This document shows positions 24,410 to 36,182 of a stretch of DNA of 64,000 nucleotides, in pieces; position 1 is the stretch's first letter, and each line of letters opens with the position of its first letter. Both the position numbers and the translations under genes were made by a program. The stretch is taken from positions 25,729,555 through 25,793,554 of the forward strand of contig NC_065875.1 of assembly GCF_933775445.1 (NCBI RefSeq), written 5' to 3'. The stretch is from Argentina anserina. Lineage: Eukaryota; Streptophyta; Magnoliopsida; Rosales; Rosaceae. The notes beneath the pieces were generated by a model. The model worked only from the letters and a program-made list of their open reading frames with translations, did not search any database and was not told where the DNA came from.

Positions 24410-25470
24410 ACGTTTATAAGAAACTCTGTAAAATGTCATCGTTAGTATAGAATAAACAGGGATCGTTCAGTCCGGGGAATTGAAAGTAACTCTAAACTTT
24501 TAGTGTTAACAAATAATGGGGGTTTGAGATTGATTATTAACTACTAAAATAAAACCTAAATTACTATTTACATGATTGATTTCTCTTTAACAAACTTAAA
24601 CCAAATTTACCATTACACTACATAATTACAAGTTCGAACCTATCATGCATTCTAATTTGACCAATTACATACTTTTTAGACACTAATACAATTAGAGTCT
24701 TAGGTGATCATCTAATCATGCAAGATTTCAATTAACATTTAGATTGACTTAGGGCCTAATCTAAATTTGCATGCAATCGAATTCAATAACACTTAGAGTA
24801 GAAATCAAATAAGATTACATTTAAGCACCAAATCTTTGTTGACGACATGTTTCATGTATGACGTCACCCACCATAGTTTCACATGCAAATTTCCAGAATT
24901 TTTAACACTTTTAATCAATACAAACCAAACCTACTTAGGGCATAATTCAATTTGTGTCAATATGGTTGATGAAGCTTGCATTCAAACACAATCTTAGGGA
25001 CTGCATCCAAGCACTAAATGCATATGCACATATCTGAAAATTATCTAAAAGTATGAGAAATATGATTAGAACACAATAATAAAAATACAAACTCATTAAT
25101 TATAGGAAACCATCAATTCGGCAAAATACCAAAAATCTAATAAAACAATCTGAAAATTTCGATTCTTAATACAAAACAATAATCTCATACAAACATCATA
25201 CTACAATCTTCATAGACAAAGTATTATAGAAAATCAAAAACGAACAAACTCATGAAGAAGAGTTGCGAGAATCACACGTTGTAAGAACCTTGGAGGTGTG
25301 TCTTCAATGGTGATTTCGGTGGAGATAAAACTTGTATATGGGAGAGAATGGCTTGCTGTTTTGGTGAAGGATGATTGAGGTAGTATTTTGGCAAAAGTTT
25401 GGCTCTTGAATGCAAATGAGAAGTGATGATTTTTCTTTGTGAATGATATGCTATTTATAAAAGAGTTTTG
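24410..25470 (-). other. Probable non-coding repeat unit with minus-strand TATA
   Basis: A block of about 1 kb with distinctive composition: many short A- and C-rich runs on the plus strand and no open frame. On the minus strand a TATA-like TTTTATAAATAG lies near 25448-25459, which would drive transcription leftward into a purine/T-rich leader. It looks like a non-autonomous repetitive element, but I found no terminal repeats. A copy-number search would settle it. Confidence 0.3.
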
Positions 25471-25526
25471 ACTCCTTAAATATTATAGCTTATACTTTTT
25501 CTCCTCAATTTCTCACTTATTTTTGT

Positions 25527-25900
25527 CATTGGTGGGTGGCAATCTCCTTTGATAAATTCCTTCTTTTTCTCTTTTTTAGGTGTTTCATTCTTTCTCTTTT
25601 GCATTATCTCTTTTTATTCTCTTCCTTTTTCTTTCTCCTAAATTTCTTTTACTTATTTTTTTTCATTGGTGGGTGCAATCTCCTTTGATAAATTCTTTCT
25701 TTTTATTCTTTGTATGTGTCTCCTTCTTTCTCTTTTGCATTATCTCTTTTTATTATTTTCTTTTTTCTTTCACTTATATTTGTCATTAGTGGGTGAAATC
25801 TCATTTGATAAATTCATTCTTTTTTTCTCCTTTGTAGGTGTCTCATTTTTTCTTTATTTTCCTCATTTGCTTTGGCTTTTCCTCTATTTTTTTCTTTCAT
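25527..25900. repeat. Three diverged tandem copies, about 120-137 bp
   Basis: Copies start near 25527, 25664 and 25784 with CATTGGTGGGTG-like sequence followed by AATCTCCTTTGATAAATTC and a pyrimidine-rich tail. They are imperfect, spaced 137 and 120 bp apart. The long T-rich frames here are artefacts of this repeat. Confidence 0.8.
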
Positions 25901-26585
25901 TTTATAATTTGAAAATAATAAAAGACAAGATATTTCATATAAAAAGATCAAGTAAGTTACTAGAATATGAAAGTAAGATTAGTAAAGTTACGGAATAAAA
26001 GTTTAAGTTCAAGTAAAATTTTTCCAAATGGTACATTTTCTAGTCTAAAAATGATTCATAATGCAAGAAAAACTCTTAAAATATCGCAAATGCGACCAAA
26101 ACGTAGAAAGATGAAGACTCCTAATCCAACTAAGTTTCCTAGTCCTATAAGGATTCCTACTCAAACTAGGACTCTAGACCAATTCTGCGTTTTTAACTCA
26201 TGTAAGCACAAAAATGCATCCAATACCAATCAAGACTCTTATTATGACTCAATCTCAATAGTACAACAATAAGGGCTAGTCAAAGTACAAATGAAGGTAA
26301 AAACATGTTAAAAACGTCGCACAAATTGTTATTATCAATGAGCTTGAGAACCAGTATGACCTCTCTTTTCTTTCACCACAACATGCAAGAAAACCATGAT
26401 TGTAACAATTCATATAGACCAAATATACCAGTAAGGAAACGATCCACATTCATTTGAGCATATGACCACTGAGGAAACAGCATCAGGCCATGTTAAAATG
26501 GTAGAGCAAAACGATTCATATAATTATAAAATAAACCAGGTTATAGAATACGTTAGGTACAATGTCTAATTGGATATGTGATTAA

Positions 26586-27439
26586 CTAACAAAATAATCT
26601 GGTTTTCTTGCAACTGAATACAACATTTGTTGAATCTTTGCCATTAACAGTGAATTGTGGGTGATTACCTAGTGAAGCAGAGTCATACAGATGTGTTACT
26701 GCCTCCTTCACTGCCAGAATGCGTGCGAGGTAGATGTGGGCTTTGCCGATGGCAGAGTGCAGCTTGGCCTGACTTGCAACAAGCAGAGGATGATGATGAA
26801 GTGATACATGCTTCAGGATAGCATCAATCTGGTTCAAATGCTCTTCCAGCTCACACTCAAGAGGGACAATATCTGACATACATTCATAGACAGCATTGAT
26901 GGCTGGTGCACCCATAACTTCTTCAATGATCTCCTGCATCTCAATCAGAAGCAAATTGCATTTGCCCAACACACCCACCATTCTTGCAGCATGGGTCTGA
27001 AGCAGATTCGCTAAGTTCCCAATGTCATCTAGCAACCATTGCGTATCACGTGTGAATATGTTGCCGAGTGACTGAAGAGATCTGTCGACGATTTCCTCGA
27101 TTAAGAAATTGAGTGGTTCATGAGTTACATCTATGGGTCCAGTATTGGCTGTTTCAGGCGGGTGTAACCAAGGTGGGTATCTGCATGATCAAAGCACAAT
27201 GAGACTTCTACACTCGGGGGACCTTCTCACAATACATATGTACAAGCACAAATAATACAATTACCCATCATATTCACATTACAATTACCAAAGCATATCA
27301 GATTACCAAGTATAAATGTATAAATACAAACACAATTTCAAAACCGAATAAAGGGCTAAGTGTGGGTGTGGGTGTACCTAGCATCAGGGTTGGAGAAGAT
27401 CGCACGCTCCCGTCGGGCTAAACAGAGTGCAAGCTCCAC
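26586..27439 (-). CDS. Unknown helical protein, 5' end cut by a retroelement
   Basis: Two exons on the minus strand: 27378-27439 (broken at its 5' side) and 26586-27180, joined by a GT-AG intron. The frame is open across the junction, giving about 217 residues (VELALCLARRERAIFSNPDAR joined to YPPWLHPPET, later FLIEEIVDRSLQSLGN and a mostly alpha-helical region). There is no signal peptide or membrane segment. I do not recognise the family. The 5' exon stops exactly where the LTR begins at 27440, so the start codon and promoter have been separated from it. Upstream exons were not found beyond the insertion. Probably a gene fragment. Confidence 0.55.
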
Positions 27440-27899
27440 TGTTGGTATAGGCTTATGTCAAGCCATAATCAACGCGATTTTTAGCATACTTAAGCTCAAA
27501 AACAACCCAATCCCGTAGTACAGGCAAGGAGCCAGCTACACCAGTTGTGTAACGAGCTGCCCCACGGCTCGAACCAACTACAAACGCGCCTACACACGCA
27601 TCTCAAAAGAAGCTCCAGAGAACATCTTAGCTGGACTAAGTCCCACATCGAAGGATGAGTGAATGATCTATCTCAGCTCAACTATTAAAGGTCATACCCT
27701 TGACTTCATAAGGTAATCAAACTCAACTACTTGCTATTATTCTACATAAATTACTATTTATCTGACTTAAACATCGGAGAGTTAAAGACCACGCCGTCAT
27801 GCTCTCTACTCTGACGATTTGTGCTACTTGTGACAGGTTCGAGAGCAAGGAGCACATCGCAGTAAGTGTATTGTCATAACGCAGTATACAACATTAACA
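27440..27899 (+). mobile_element. 5' LTR of a Tat/Ogre-like gypsy element
   Basis: The segment starts TGTTGGTATAGG and ends TTAACA, so the ends are TGTT...AACA (460 bp). It is followed by a TGGCGCC-type primer-binding site and a gag-like frame, which fixes the orientation. No 3' LTR was found, so the element is truncated. An alternative right end is CAACA at 27893. Confidence 0.65.
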
Positions 27900-27900
27900 T

Positions 27901-27913
27901 TGGCGCCGTTTGT
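27901..27913 (+). other. Retroelement primer-binding site
   Basis: TGGCGCCGTTTGT directly follows the LTR. TGGCGCCGT-type sites are used by Tat/Ogre and Athila-like plant gypsy elements. Confidence 0.65.
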
Positions 27914-27979
27914 AAGAATCTGTAACAAAACGTTCATGTGATACACATGCAACACCTCACAAAGTAATTGCATTTCGAA

Positions 27980-28670
27980 ATGAGCACCCCTAATTCCCTG
28001 TCACCCAACCCGACTGATAGTCACGTGGAGGACATCACTGACCTTAGCTTAAACCTTCCCCTACCCTCCACAAATGAAGATCTCATAATCCTCACCCCCA
28101 CCCCTGGGACTGTTGCGAGCACTAGCGTAACACCCGATCTTGTCGCCGTTGCAAGGTTAGCGAGCATGGCAAATGACCTCGCCGAGAGTAAGCATCGAGA
28201 GGCGGTTGAGCGCAAGAAGGCTGCAATTTTACAGGTCGTACTTGACAGGATGCGAGCGCAATTAGCAAAGGCTGAGCGCAGTTAACAACAAGAGAAGTCA
28301 CAGCGCGAGGGCATCGAGCAATCAAAAGGGCGAGATCAAGCTGGGCATTAGCTTAACCCCCTTCGAGTTTGCTAGGAAACGGCCTCCATCCCCCAAACGC
28401 ATTCGCAACTACGAGGAATGGAGTATGAGCGTGACCTCACGCTCACAACCCCACACTGCTGGCAACAGTCTGAATCTCACACTGGCCCTAATACTACAGC
28501 GGTTGACTGCTATAGAGCAGTGGGACGTCAATCCACGTTGCCAACCAATATTTGCAGCTAGGCCAGGTCCCTTTACCACGCGCATCATGAACATTGTGCG
28601 CCCGCTACAGTCAAAAAGACCGAAGATAATGCCGTACACGGGTGAGAGAAACCCGTTCCGGCTCTTGAGG
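27980..28670 (+). pseudogene. Truncated gag of the Tat/Ogre-like element
   Basis: An ATG at 27980 opens a 101-codon frame (MSTPNSLSPNPTD, then an Ala/Lys/Glu-rich helix RKKAAILQVVLDRM) that ends at 28285. Further on, another frame reads GPFTTRIMNIVRP and PKIMPYTGERNP, which matches the start of the gag core in this group (a sequence like TPRIMNA...PKI..YDGTTDP). At least two frame changes separate them. A LINE fragment interrupts the sequence near 28671, so no functional gag remains. Confidence 0.65.
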
Positions 28671-28677
28671 AAGATGA

Positions 28678-29230
28678 GAATAATACTCTACAGAATCAAT
28701 GTGTCAAACTTTTCTTTGATGAGGCTTGTGACGTTAATTCTAAGATGCTGGGGATTAGAGCTGTAATATTGAACAGTCATGGTACTTTGTTGGGGGCTAC
28801 TGCAGTCCAAATAAAAACTACTTATAAACCTCATATTGTGGAAGCTTTGGCTCTTTGGCATGGTATGAAATTAAGCAATCAGCTTGGAATTTCAAAGTTG
28901 GCAATTGTTAGAGATGCAGCTAATGTCATTAGTGCTATCGGTAAAAGTGGTATTGATTTGAGCGATATTGGAGGAATAATGGAGGCAGTCCGCAACATGA
29001 AGGAGGAGTTTGAATGAGTGTCTTGGAAACATATGTGGAAACTCCATAACCATGTTGCTCATTCTATCGCTCGAAGAGCCCTGAAGATGGTTGAAGCAAT
29101 GGTCTCAGGGCCTCCATGGCTGCTGAATATTATTGATGTAAGCATTGATGCTAACAGTGGACTTGTTGATATGCCCGGTTAATGTTCTGAAAGTTTATTA
29201 ATGAAAGTTTCTTCCAATCAAAAAAAAAAA
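28678..29230 (+). mobile_element. 5'-truncated LINE with RNase H domain and poly(A)
   Basis: The frame reads FFDEACDVNSKMLGIRAVI, VEALALWHGMKLS and VRDAANVISAIG, then after one stop AHSIARRALK. This is the RVT_3 type RNase H domain at the end of plant LINE ORF2; the acidic residues of FDEA, VEAL and RDAA correspond to the metal ligands. The 3' end has a run of A at about 29220-29230. AAGATGA at 28671 and at the end of the poly(A) may be the target-site duplication. Only the last about 550 bp are present. Confidence 0.75.
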
Positions 29231-29735
29231 GATGACAAGTTTTGCAACGCAGAAGCGCCATCCTCGGATCGCATAATATCGAATTGAAGGCTTTTTTCAG
29301 ACCTCAGTCAGCTCTCCAAATCGGAAGGCACGTCATATTTCATCACTTTCTCTTGAAAATTGATGGGTTTCGTTTGCAATTAATCATAAAATTTGGTTGC
29401 GGCCTTCAATTGAAATCTAGAATTCCGAGTTTTGAAATCTAGAAGAAGAAAACTGCATGCATAATAAGGTTGATCCCTCGATTTCTTAGTTCCCATTACT
29501 CTATTTAAAATCAATTTAGTAATTGCGTTTCAGGAGTAGATCCATAGATGGAATGATACTAGTTAGGAGAGGTAGGATAAATTCTATGCTTTCTGAAAGC
29601 TTTACCGGTTCCTTTGTAGTATTGATTTACATTGTTGATATTGCAATTTTCTGCAGGGGGGTGGTTGACACTACCCAATTACTAATGACATCTTATACTA
29701 TTTCAGGGGGTGGTTGACCTAATTACTGGATTACG
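29231..29735. other. Upstream region of unknown gene, tandem acceptor-like sequence
   Basis: Probably the continuation of the retroelement followed by the 5' region of the gene at 29736. A GGGGGTGGTTGAC sequence preceded by CAG occurs at about 29655 and again at about 29704, so two alternative splice acceptors could exist in a 5' UTR intron. Confidence 0.35.
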
Positions 29736-30642
29736 ATGGCCCCTGATATTGCTATAGTCGACCAGGGCATGTCTGTACTACATGGTCGGACGCTCGCTCT
29801 TGACCGGATGTTGTTGGAGTTCAACTCTGTCATAACTTCTATTCTAGAGGAGAAGAACTTAAGCGTTAACATCACAGAGGCCCTCTTGGCAATGCAGAGC
29901 AATCTGGCTCTGATTCGAGCTGAGTCGGTGTCCAAGATCCGAGAATCAGTCTCGCTAATGTATGGATCTTTTATACATTCGCGAGAGCAGGCCCATCAAG
30001 TTTTTGTGGAGCAGATGCAAGTTGTTGGTGTCGCAGTTAGGGTAATTCAAGATCTGCGACCTGACTTCGACCATGGTTATCATGCTATATCTGCAGGGCC
30101 AATCAGTGGTGGAGCAGCCACAGCAGTACGCAAAGCATTGGATCGTTTGGACTCTGCGCTGCGCCTGACTCTAGCTGTGAGGGACAAAATCCTCACTAAT
30201 ATGTCTGCTTGGCTGGAATTGCCAGAACCATCATCTGATGGGTTCGCTTTGCGGCAAAAGAAATATGGGGGTCGCCAGAGTAGTCACCATGATGAATTGG
30301 ATTTGGATTTAGGGTATTTTTCTTTCTCATAACTCATCTGTTATTTCTAGAATTAAACATTTAATTTCATAGTCACCCGTTAATCTCAGGAATTGGAATT
30401 TTATTTATCATAGCTTTCTGAGAGTTTGTCATACGAGACTGATCACTCTTACAAATTTTATTGGAGTTCATTTATATTATCTTGCTGTTTCTTTTTGACA
30501 GTCTTAAATATTGCTGTTCATAGCAGTACTTTTGAAGCTTTAGTAATTTCCTTTTTTATTTCTAATTTGTGTTAGGCGGCTTAGGCCCCCCCTCAATGGC
30601 ACTGGGAATGGTCATGTTGATGGCGGTGATGGGCAAGATTAA
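29736..30642 (+). CDS. Unknown plant protein, about 214 aa
   Basis: Two exons, 29736-30313 and 30576-30642, joined by a GT-AG intron with matching phase; the frame is otherwise open. The start is the first ATG after an in-frame stop. The protein is mostly helical (LALDRMLLEFNSVITSILEE, LLAMQSNLALI, ALDRLDSALRLTLAVRDKIL), with a Gly/Ser turn (SAGPISGGAATAV) in the middle and a Gly/Asp-rich tail (NGTGNGHVDGGDGQD). There is no signal peptide or membrane segment. I recognise no family. It lies beside a retroelement but does not resemble gag or pol. Confidence 0.5.
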
Positions 30643-31822
30643 GCTGGCAAGAGTGTAGAAAATGCTACATGCGGAGCTCAAGTTGTTGTTGGCCACGGAG
30701 TCTGGTCTATGAAACTATATCGTAGTATGACTAATAACTAGCATTTCTGTGTGAAATTTTCGGTCTCTTGTGTTTTCTTAAGTCTATGACTGTGGAGGAG
30801 ATAACTTATTATCTTTGTTCTTTTTTATTGAATAAGAGATGACTTATATATTAGCCAAGCAGAGACAACCATTTTATAATGGTATTATATTTTATGTAAT
30901 TTTAAACCCCCATCCTTCTCATCCTCATCAGTTCCCAAGTGATACTGATGCATGAGTGCATGACCCAATTGGTTTTTTGAGCTTTCCCTCCTTTGGCCGT
31001 GCTTGTTTACAGAACCATAAATCTTCTTGCACTTTCTTTTTCCCCATTCAAGATTGCTGGTTTGGTCCTTCCAGTCTTGTGCAGTGGATCATCATCATGT
31101 ATGTTTTCCAATTTTACTGTTGTAAGCCTCAATTGCTACAGGGAAGTGGGATACACTTCCATTTTGTTTTTTTTTTTTTTGGTCAATTACTTCCATTTTG
31201 TTTGATTCCTAACAATTTCAGTAAAAGAACATAAACACGGTACACTAAACCAGAACATATATTTGCCCCTTACCAGGTAGCTTCTCTGGATGAGGAAATT
31301 TGTCATAAATGCATCAATGAAGGGATGGGGTCTCAAATCCCCTGCACCAGTTTTTGCAAGCAAGTGCCATATAATCTCTTGATCAGCTTGATCAAAGTTC
31401 TACGTACCCAAGGGTGAATCCTGGTCACTCTTGAGCAACCTGGACACAGATCTTCCAAATACCACACTTTCCTACTAGTGCCATTTTAGTTCATATTAGA
31501 GGCACTGATAAACGAAAGAAGATGAGGAAGAACACGCAGCATTAATGTGTAAATAATTAAAAGGCTATCCACCGAAAAAAGAGAGGTTAAAAGGCTATGT
31601 GATCTCGACAATATCACGAAATCTCCAGACATATTTGAGATATTGAAGATTGCGCGAGTATGGGTTGTTAACACAAATCGTCACATTAGAGTTAGTCTAG
31701 AGGATATGATCGGATTGATTTTGCTTTTAATTAATGGAAGTTTACTTAAAGTTACATAAGAGCTATACATTCAGTAAACCAACCTCATTGCAAACAAGCA
31801 CTCTTCTAATATCAACAAAACC
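30643..31822. other. Intergenic, no gene
   Basis: Presumed 3' UTR of the unknown gene followed by sequence with no recognisable exon, up to the phosphatase pseudogene. Confidence 0.5.
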
Positions 31823-33374
31823 ATGCAGCGTTTCACATTTCATCAGTTCTTGATCCTCACGGCTTGCCTCTCGGTCTGTTTGGTTGCTAGAGCTGAGCTT
31901 CATCGTTTTCAACAGCAAGCAAATGCAGATGGTTCTCTGGGTTTCTTGGTAGTTGGAGATTGGGGAAGTCGGGGACTCTACAACCAAATACCAATCTAAA
32001 GTCGCTGCCCAGGTTCAATTACTTCACTTTCACCTATCTCAACGATTTAATATGAAGTCCTGTTATTATGAACTAACTTGATTGCTATTCCATGTCTAGA
32101 TGGGAATAATTGGAGAGAAAGCAAAAACCAACTTTGTCATCTCCACCGGTGACAATTTCTACGATGATGGCTTAACAGACCCGGATGATCCCGCCTTCAG
32201 TAAGTCGTTTTCCAACATATACACTGCCCCAAGCTTACAGATACCTTAATTGGTACATTGGTAATATGTACTATTCAACTCAATTACTCCAAACTTTAGT
32301 ATCGAAATGCATCTTAATCTTGTTGTTCGAGTTAGTAAACCATGATTAAACGTACTCAAATGGCACATGGCATGCAGTGTTGGGCAACCATGACTATTGG
32401 GGTGATGCTTTAGCACAACTAAAGGGGAGAAGGTTCTGCATCTGCTCCAGGCCATTCTTCGTTATAACTTCAGGTAACACTACTCAGTACTCACTTATCA
32501 CTACAGTGTATAATTTACATTAATCAGATTGTTAACGATAGTTAATTAGTCTCACCTTCTGTGCAGAGATGGCTGAGTTTTTCTTGGTGGACACAACCCC
32601 ATTTGTAGAAGACTACTTCACACATCCAAAGGGCCATGTCTATGACTGGAGAGGTGTCCTTCCTCGAGAGGATTACCTCTCAAAACTCCTCAAGGTCTGG
32701 AACACGCTTGTAGTCTAATACATATTTTGCTTTAACTTTCCAACTTATACGTACATTGTTGGTTCTTTTGGGGTATATTTAACATAGGTTCTGGATGTAA
32801 CATTGAAGGAGTCCCGCGCAATATGGAAAATTGTGGTCGGTCACCATACAATTAGAAGTGCAGGACATCATGGCAACACCACTGATCTTGTGACCCACCT
32901 TCCAATCCTTAAGGTAATCTTAAATGATCAAAACAAACTTCTTACTTGGAGAGTCTTGCAGATAGAGTTTACTAATTTCAATGTTTGATGTCTTCTTTCG
33001 CTCTGTCTAGGCAAACATGATAGATTTTTACATAAACGGACATGACCATTGCTTGGAGCACATCAGTGATCCTGACAGGTAAATCTCTACATAAAATTCT
33101 TACATCAGACCATATCTGTAATTTACACAATTTGATGTGGTTTTGTTATTACTGCAGCGGAATCGAGTTTTTTACCAGTGGAGGTGGCTCCAAGGCATGG
33201 AGGGGTGATATAAAATGGTAATATTCAAAAGAATTGAAGCTGTACTATGCTGACCAAGGTTTTATGTCGGTAGATATGACTAGAACCAGTGCAGATATAC
33301 AATTCTATGATGTGTTTGGCAATGTTTTGCACAAGTGGAACAAATCCAAAGAGCTGGAGTCAGTCATGCCATAG
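31823..33374 (+). pseudogene. Purple acid phosphatase pseudogene, copy 3
   Basis: Third member of the array. Exon-like segments: 31823-32012, 32100-32260, 32378-32473, 32567-32694, 32788-32913, 33011-33078 and 33158-33374. GDWG, GDNFY, GNHDY, GHH and GHDHC can all be read, but the gene is broken. A 7-nt insertion in exon 1 (after YNQ) brings a stop at about 31996. The end of exon 2 carries a stop (TAA at about 32248). Exon 3 is about six codons short. TAA at 33219-33221 interrupts the last exon. The final frame ends in the usual place at 33374. It has one intron (32914-33010) that the intact copies lack. Confidence 0.9.
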
Positions 33375-33493
33375 GAAACATATGCATAGAAGAAGAGAGC
33401 TCTGATGCATTAAGGGAAAGTTGTCATAACTGATACTGGAACTTTATCATAAACTACTGAATAATTGGGGATTTAGTTCTCCAGTATCATGTA

Positions 33494-35658
33494 CTACTTA
33501 TCATCAAATGATAAATGAAATATAGATTGATGTGAATTCCAATGAGGTAAGCAAATTACCAATTCTTTATGCAGCCTGTGTACATAATCTCCCCACATAG
33601 CGACTGCAACTGTAAGTTGGGCCCAATGAGAATGTTTTGCTCCCTCAGAAGAAAACACAGACTCTGCTAGATGACGATCCTTCAAAGATTCAGATTTGAG
33701 TCTGAGAGATTTGTCCCGCTGTGATTGTGATAAGGGTACCACCTTAATGGTGCTTTCTACTTGGGCAAATTTCAGATCAGAAGTTTTCCAACAGTAGAAT
33801 TGCACTACCTGTTGCACATGACAAGAAAAGCAGAGGTTATAACACGGCTGAAAGGTACCCATTGCTAGAGTTTCAAAACATACTTGGCAATATTTCCCTT
33901 CATCATCTTTTATCCTAAACATCAACAGACCATGTAGTTAGTTGGCATTAGTTACAGTACCTGAAGTGCATGCAATATATTAACAAACTCATAGTCAAAC
34001 AACTCATCTCCCCTTGCTAATCGCAATCTCTCAATGAGTAACTCAGGTATATTTGAACAAGAAATCTTCTCGTCAGAATAAACTACATCATATCCAAGAA
34101 CATGCAGTCTTGCACAGCATATATCAAATCCAAACTGATCATCGGACGAAGCATGGTCTAAGGAAAACCAGTACATATTACTTGATGCTGGCAAAGGTAG
34201 CAATAATTCAGGACTCTTATTGCTTAAAGGAGTCCGTGAGAGAAGGGTGATCAGTTTAGCATCTTCATCATGGGCAGCATCACGACTGAACCATAATGCC
34301 ATTGTGAGTCTTTCCCCACCAGTAACCTGCCAAGTCAAATTAGCATCAGACAGACAGAAACAAAGTGTTTCACTTCATATAGGAGGATGACAAATCTTAG
34401 CCCTACTGAAGACACATAAGCAAGATAGTGACTTGATTCGACCTCATCAACAGAATGTGTGTTGCGGCTGTCAGCGGTGTATATCACAACATCCTGATAA
34501 AATTTCAGTAGTTCATGAGTTCTCATTAACAGTTAAAACATTTTCATCTACATATACATGAACAGGACAGTAAGGCAATTGATAATACACAGTCAGTGAA
34601 AAACCTTTTCTTTCCGAAACCATGATTTGAACTGCTAATTAATTTTGCACGGTAGTGAATCTCAATATTGTTAACACCAGTGCAGGTATAAAGAATGGAA
34701 AACTTTTAAAAAATTTCATTTACCCCACTTGATGGAACAATAGTTGCTAGATCCCCATCCTGGAAGTGAAAACGTCCGCCCTTGAAATCATCCCCATAAT
34801 TGTTCAAATAACAAACTGCCTTTTACAAATATAGATGATACAAGTATCAGCTGAAAAACTAGATAAAGCATTACAAACAGATGCAACTCCAACCAAATGA
34901 ATATGTTCACAGATTCATACACGCACCGCAAAGTGACGCTGTTTGAGATAGGGCCTGTTGTCATCACTATGCCACCCAATGCTTGCTCCTCTACTCCAGC
35001 TGATAGAAAATTGAAAAGTTTCATGACAATCATCGGTGTCATTAAAAAGACGACTGAAACTGACTCAAAGACACCATTTTGCAGAGACAATTTAGAAGTA
35101 TTTGCAGCCCAGAAAATAAGCAACTCATGGACAGGCTTCCAGGATTGAAAAGTACTCTCTTTAACATCAAAAGTTCAGTTAGTAACATAAACACAAACAA
35201 TCTGCGTAAGACCAGTGTTTCCAGGTTCAGTTCAATACAGGATTATTGATAAGGATTTGAATCACAAAGAGGTTACCTGATCAAACCGGTGAACTCAACA
35301 AAGAGTTCGTACTCGCAGCCGAAGAATTCCTCAACTTTCTCCTTCAACCTCTCTGTCGGTGAAAAACCATACACGATTAAAAAAAACATAAACAATCAGA
35401 AAAAAAACCACTCGAGAAAAAGGGACAAAGCAGTTCCCTGGTGGGTGTTTAACTTTTACCTCTGATGGGTACGAAGGGCATAATGAGATGAGCACAATTG
35501 GTAGCAATGAGATGCGAAAGAGTGGTTGAGAATACATTGGGTCTGTAACCAACAGTGCAATTGCTCTTGTGTATAAATTCCAGTTCCTTGCATTCTCGAG
35601 CAGAAAGGAAGTTGGGGAGAAGAAGACGAAGATGCTCTTGATCTTCTGGGTTTGCCAT
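33494..35658 (-). CDS. 2-oxoglutarate/Fe(II) dioxygenase, prolyl-4-hydroxylase class
   Basis: Seven exons (35460-35658, 35277-35352, 34927-34999, 34724-34819, 34443-34493, 33961-34326, 33494-33808) give 391 aa with consistent phases. The double-stranded beta-helix carries the iron ligands: H-x-D in GWHSDD, and the distal H in NTHSVDEV. The 2-oxoglutarate-binding arginine is in GERLTMALWFSRD. It resembles uncharacterised plant proteins of the At1g22950 type; substrate unknown. No signal peptide. The last intron (33809-33960) contains a Cys-rich stretch in frame with the last exon (CQVC, CYNLCFSC), but its retention would add a stop, so I treat it as intron. Confidence 0.87.
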
Positions 35659-35748
35659 TTAGGTCACAGAGAACAGGTTAGTTCTGTCTGATCGCTCTGA
35701 TGTTTTGTTTTGCCGGGAGTGCAAAAGTGTTTAAGATTGCCTTCTTAC

Positions 35749-35757
35749 TTTTATAGA
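35749..35757 (-). promoter_or_regulatory. TATA box of the dioxygenase gene
   Basis: The minus strand reads CTATAAAAG about 95 bp before the ATG at 35658. Confidence 0.6.
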
Positions 35758-36182
35758 CGGCCAGGGCCATAGTTGAACCCGTTGAGTCATAATGGAGAGC
35801 TCAAACTGTTAGAAGCTAGAGCCTGATAATTTTGTTCATAGTTGAAGGGTCTGATCTTGAGATAGAAATGTGATAAAGGGTGCATGACACAGTTACATAT
35901 AGAAAAGCAAATTAATATCAAAATTTCCGAGCAAGATTGCAGAGCCAAAAGATGGTGATTTAAAATGTGCTTTGGACCTAGTTTTATAGTTTTGATATAA
36001 CAAGACAAGAAAAAAGAAACAGAGGACAAGGGAATCCAAAGAGAACTTTAAAGTTTCTATCTTCCGCCGGTTCCTCTTGCTAGTATGATCTTTAGGTCTT
36101 GAATCTTTCCGCTCTTTACATTTGCTTCCCACTCAATGCAGTTTGCAGCCTACCTCTCTCTCACTGTTTTTCTTGCCTGCTC

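Noticed and set aside
25580..25998. Apparent membrane proteins in the repeat at 25527-25900
   Set aside because: The hydrophobic frames result from the pyrimidine-rich tandem repeat and shift between copies.
33958..33962. Retention of the last dioxygenase intron as coding sequence
   Set aside because: The intron is 152 nt (not a multiple of three) and brings a stop within three codons of the donor.
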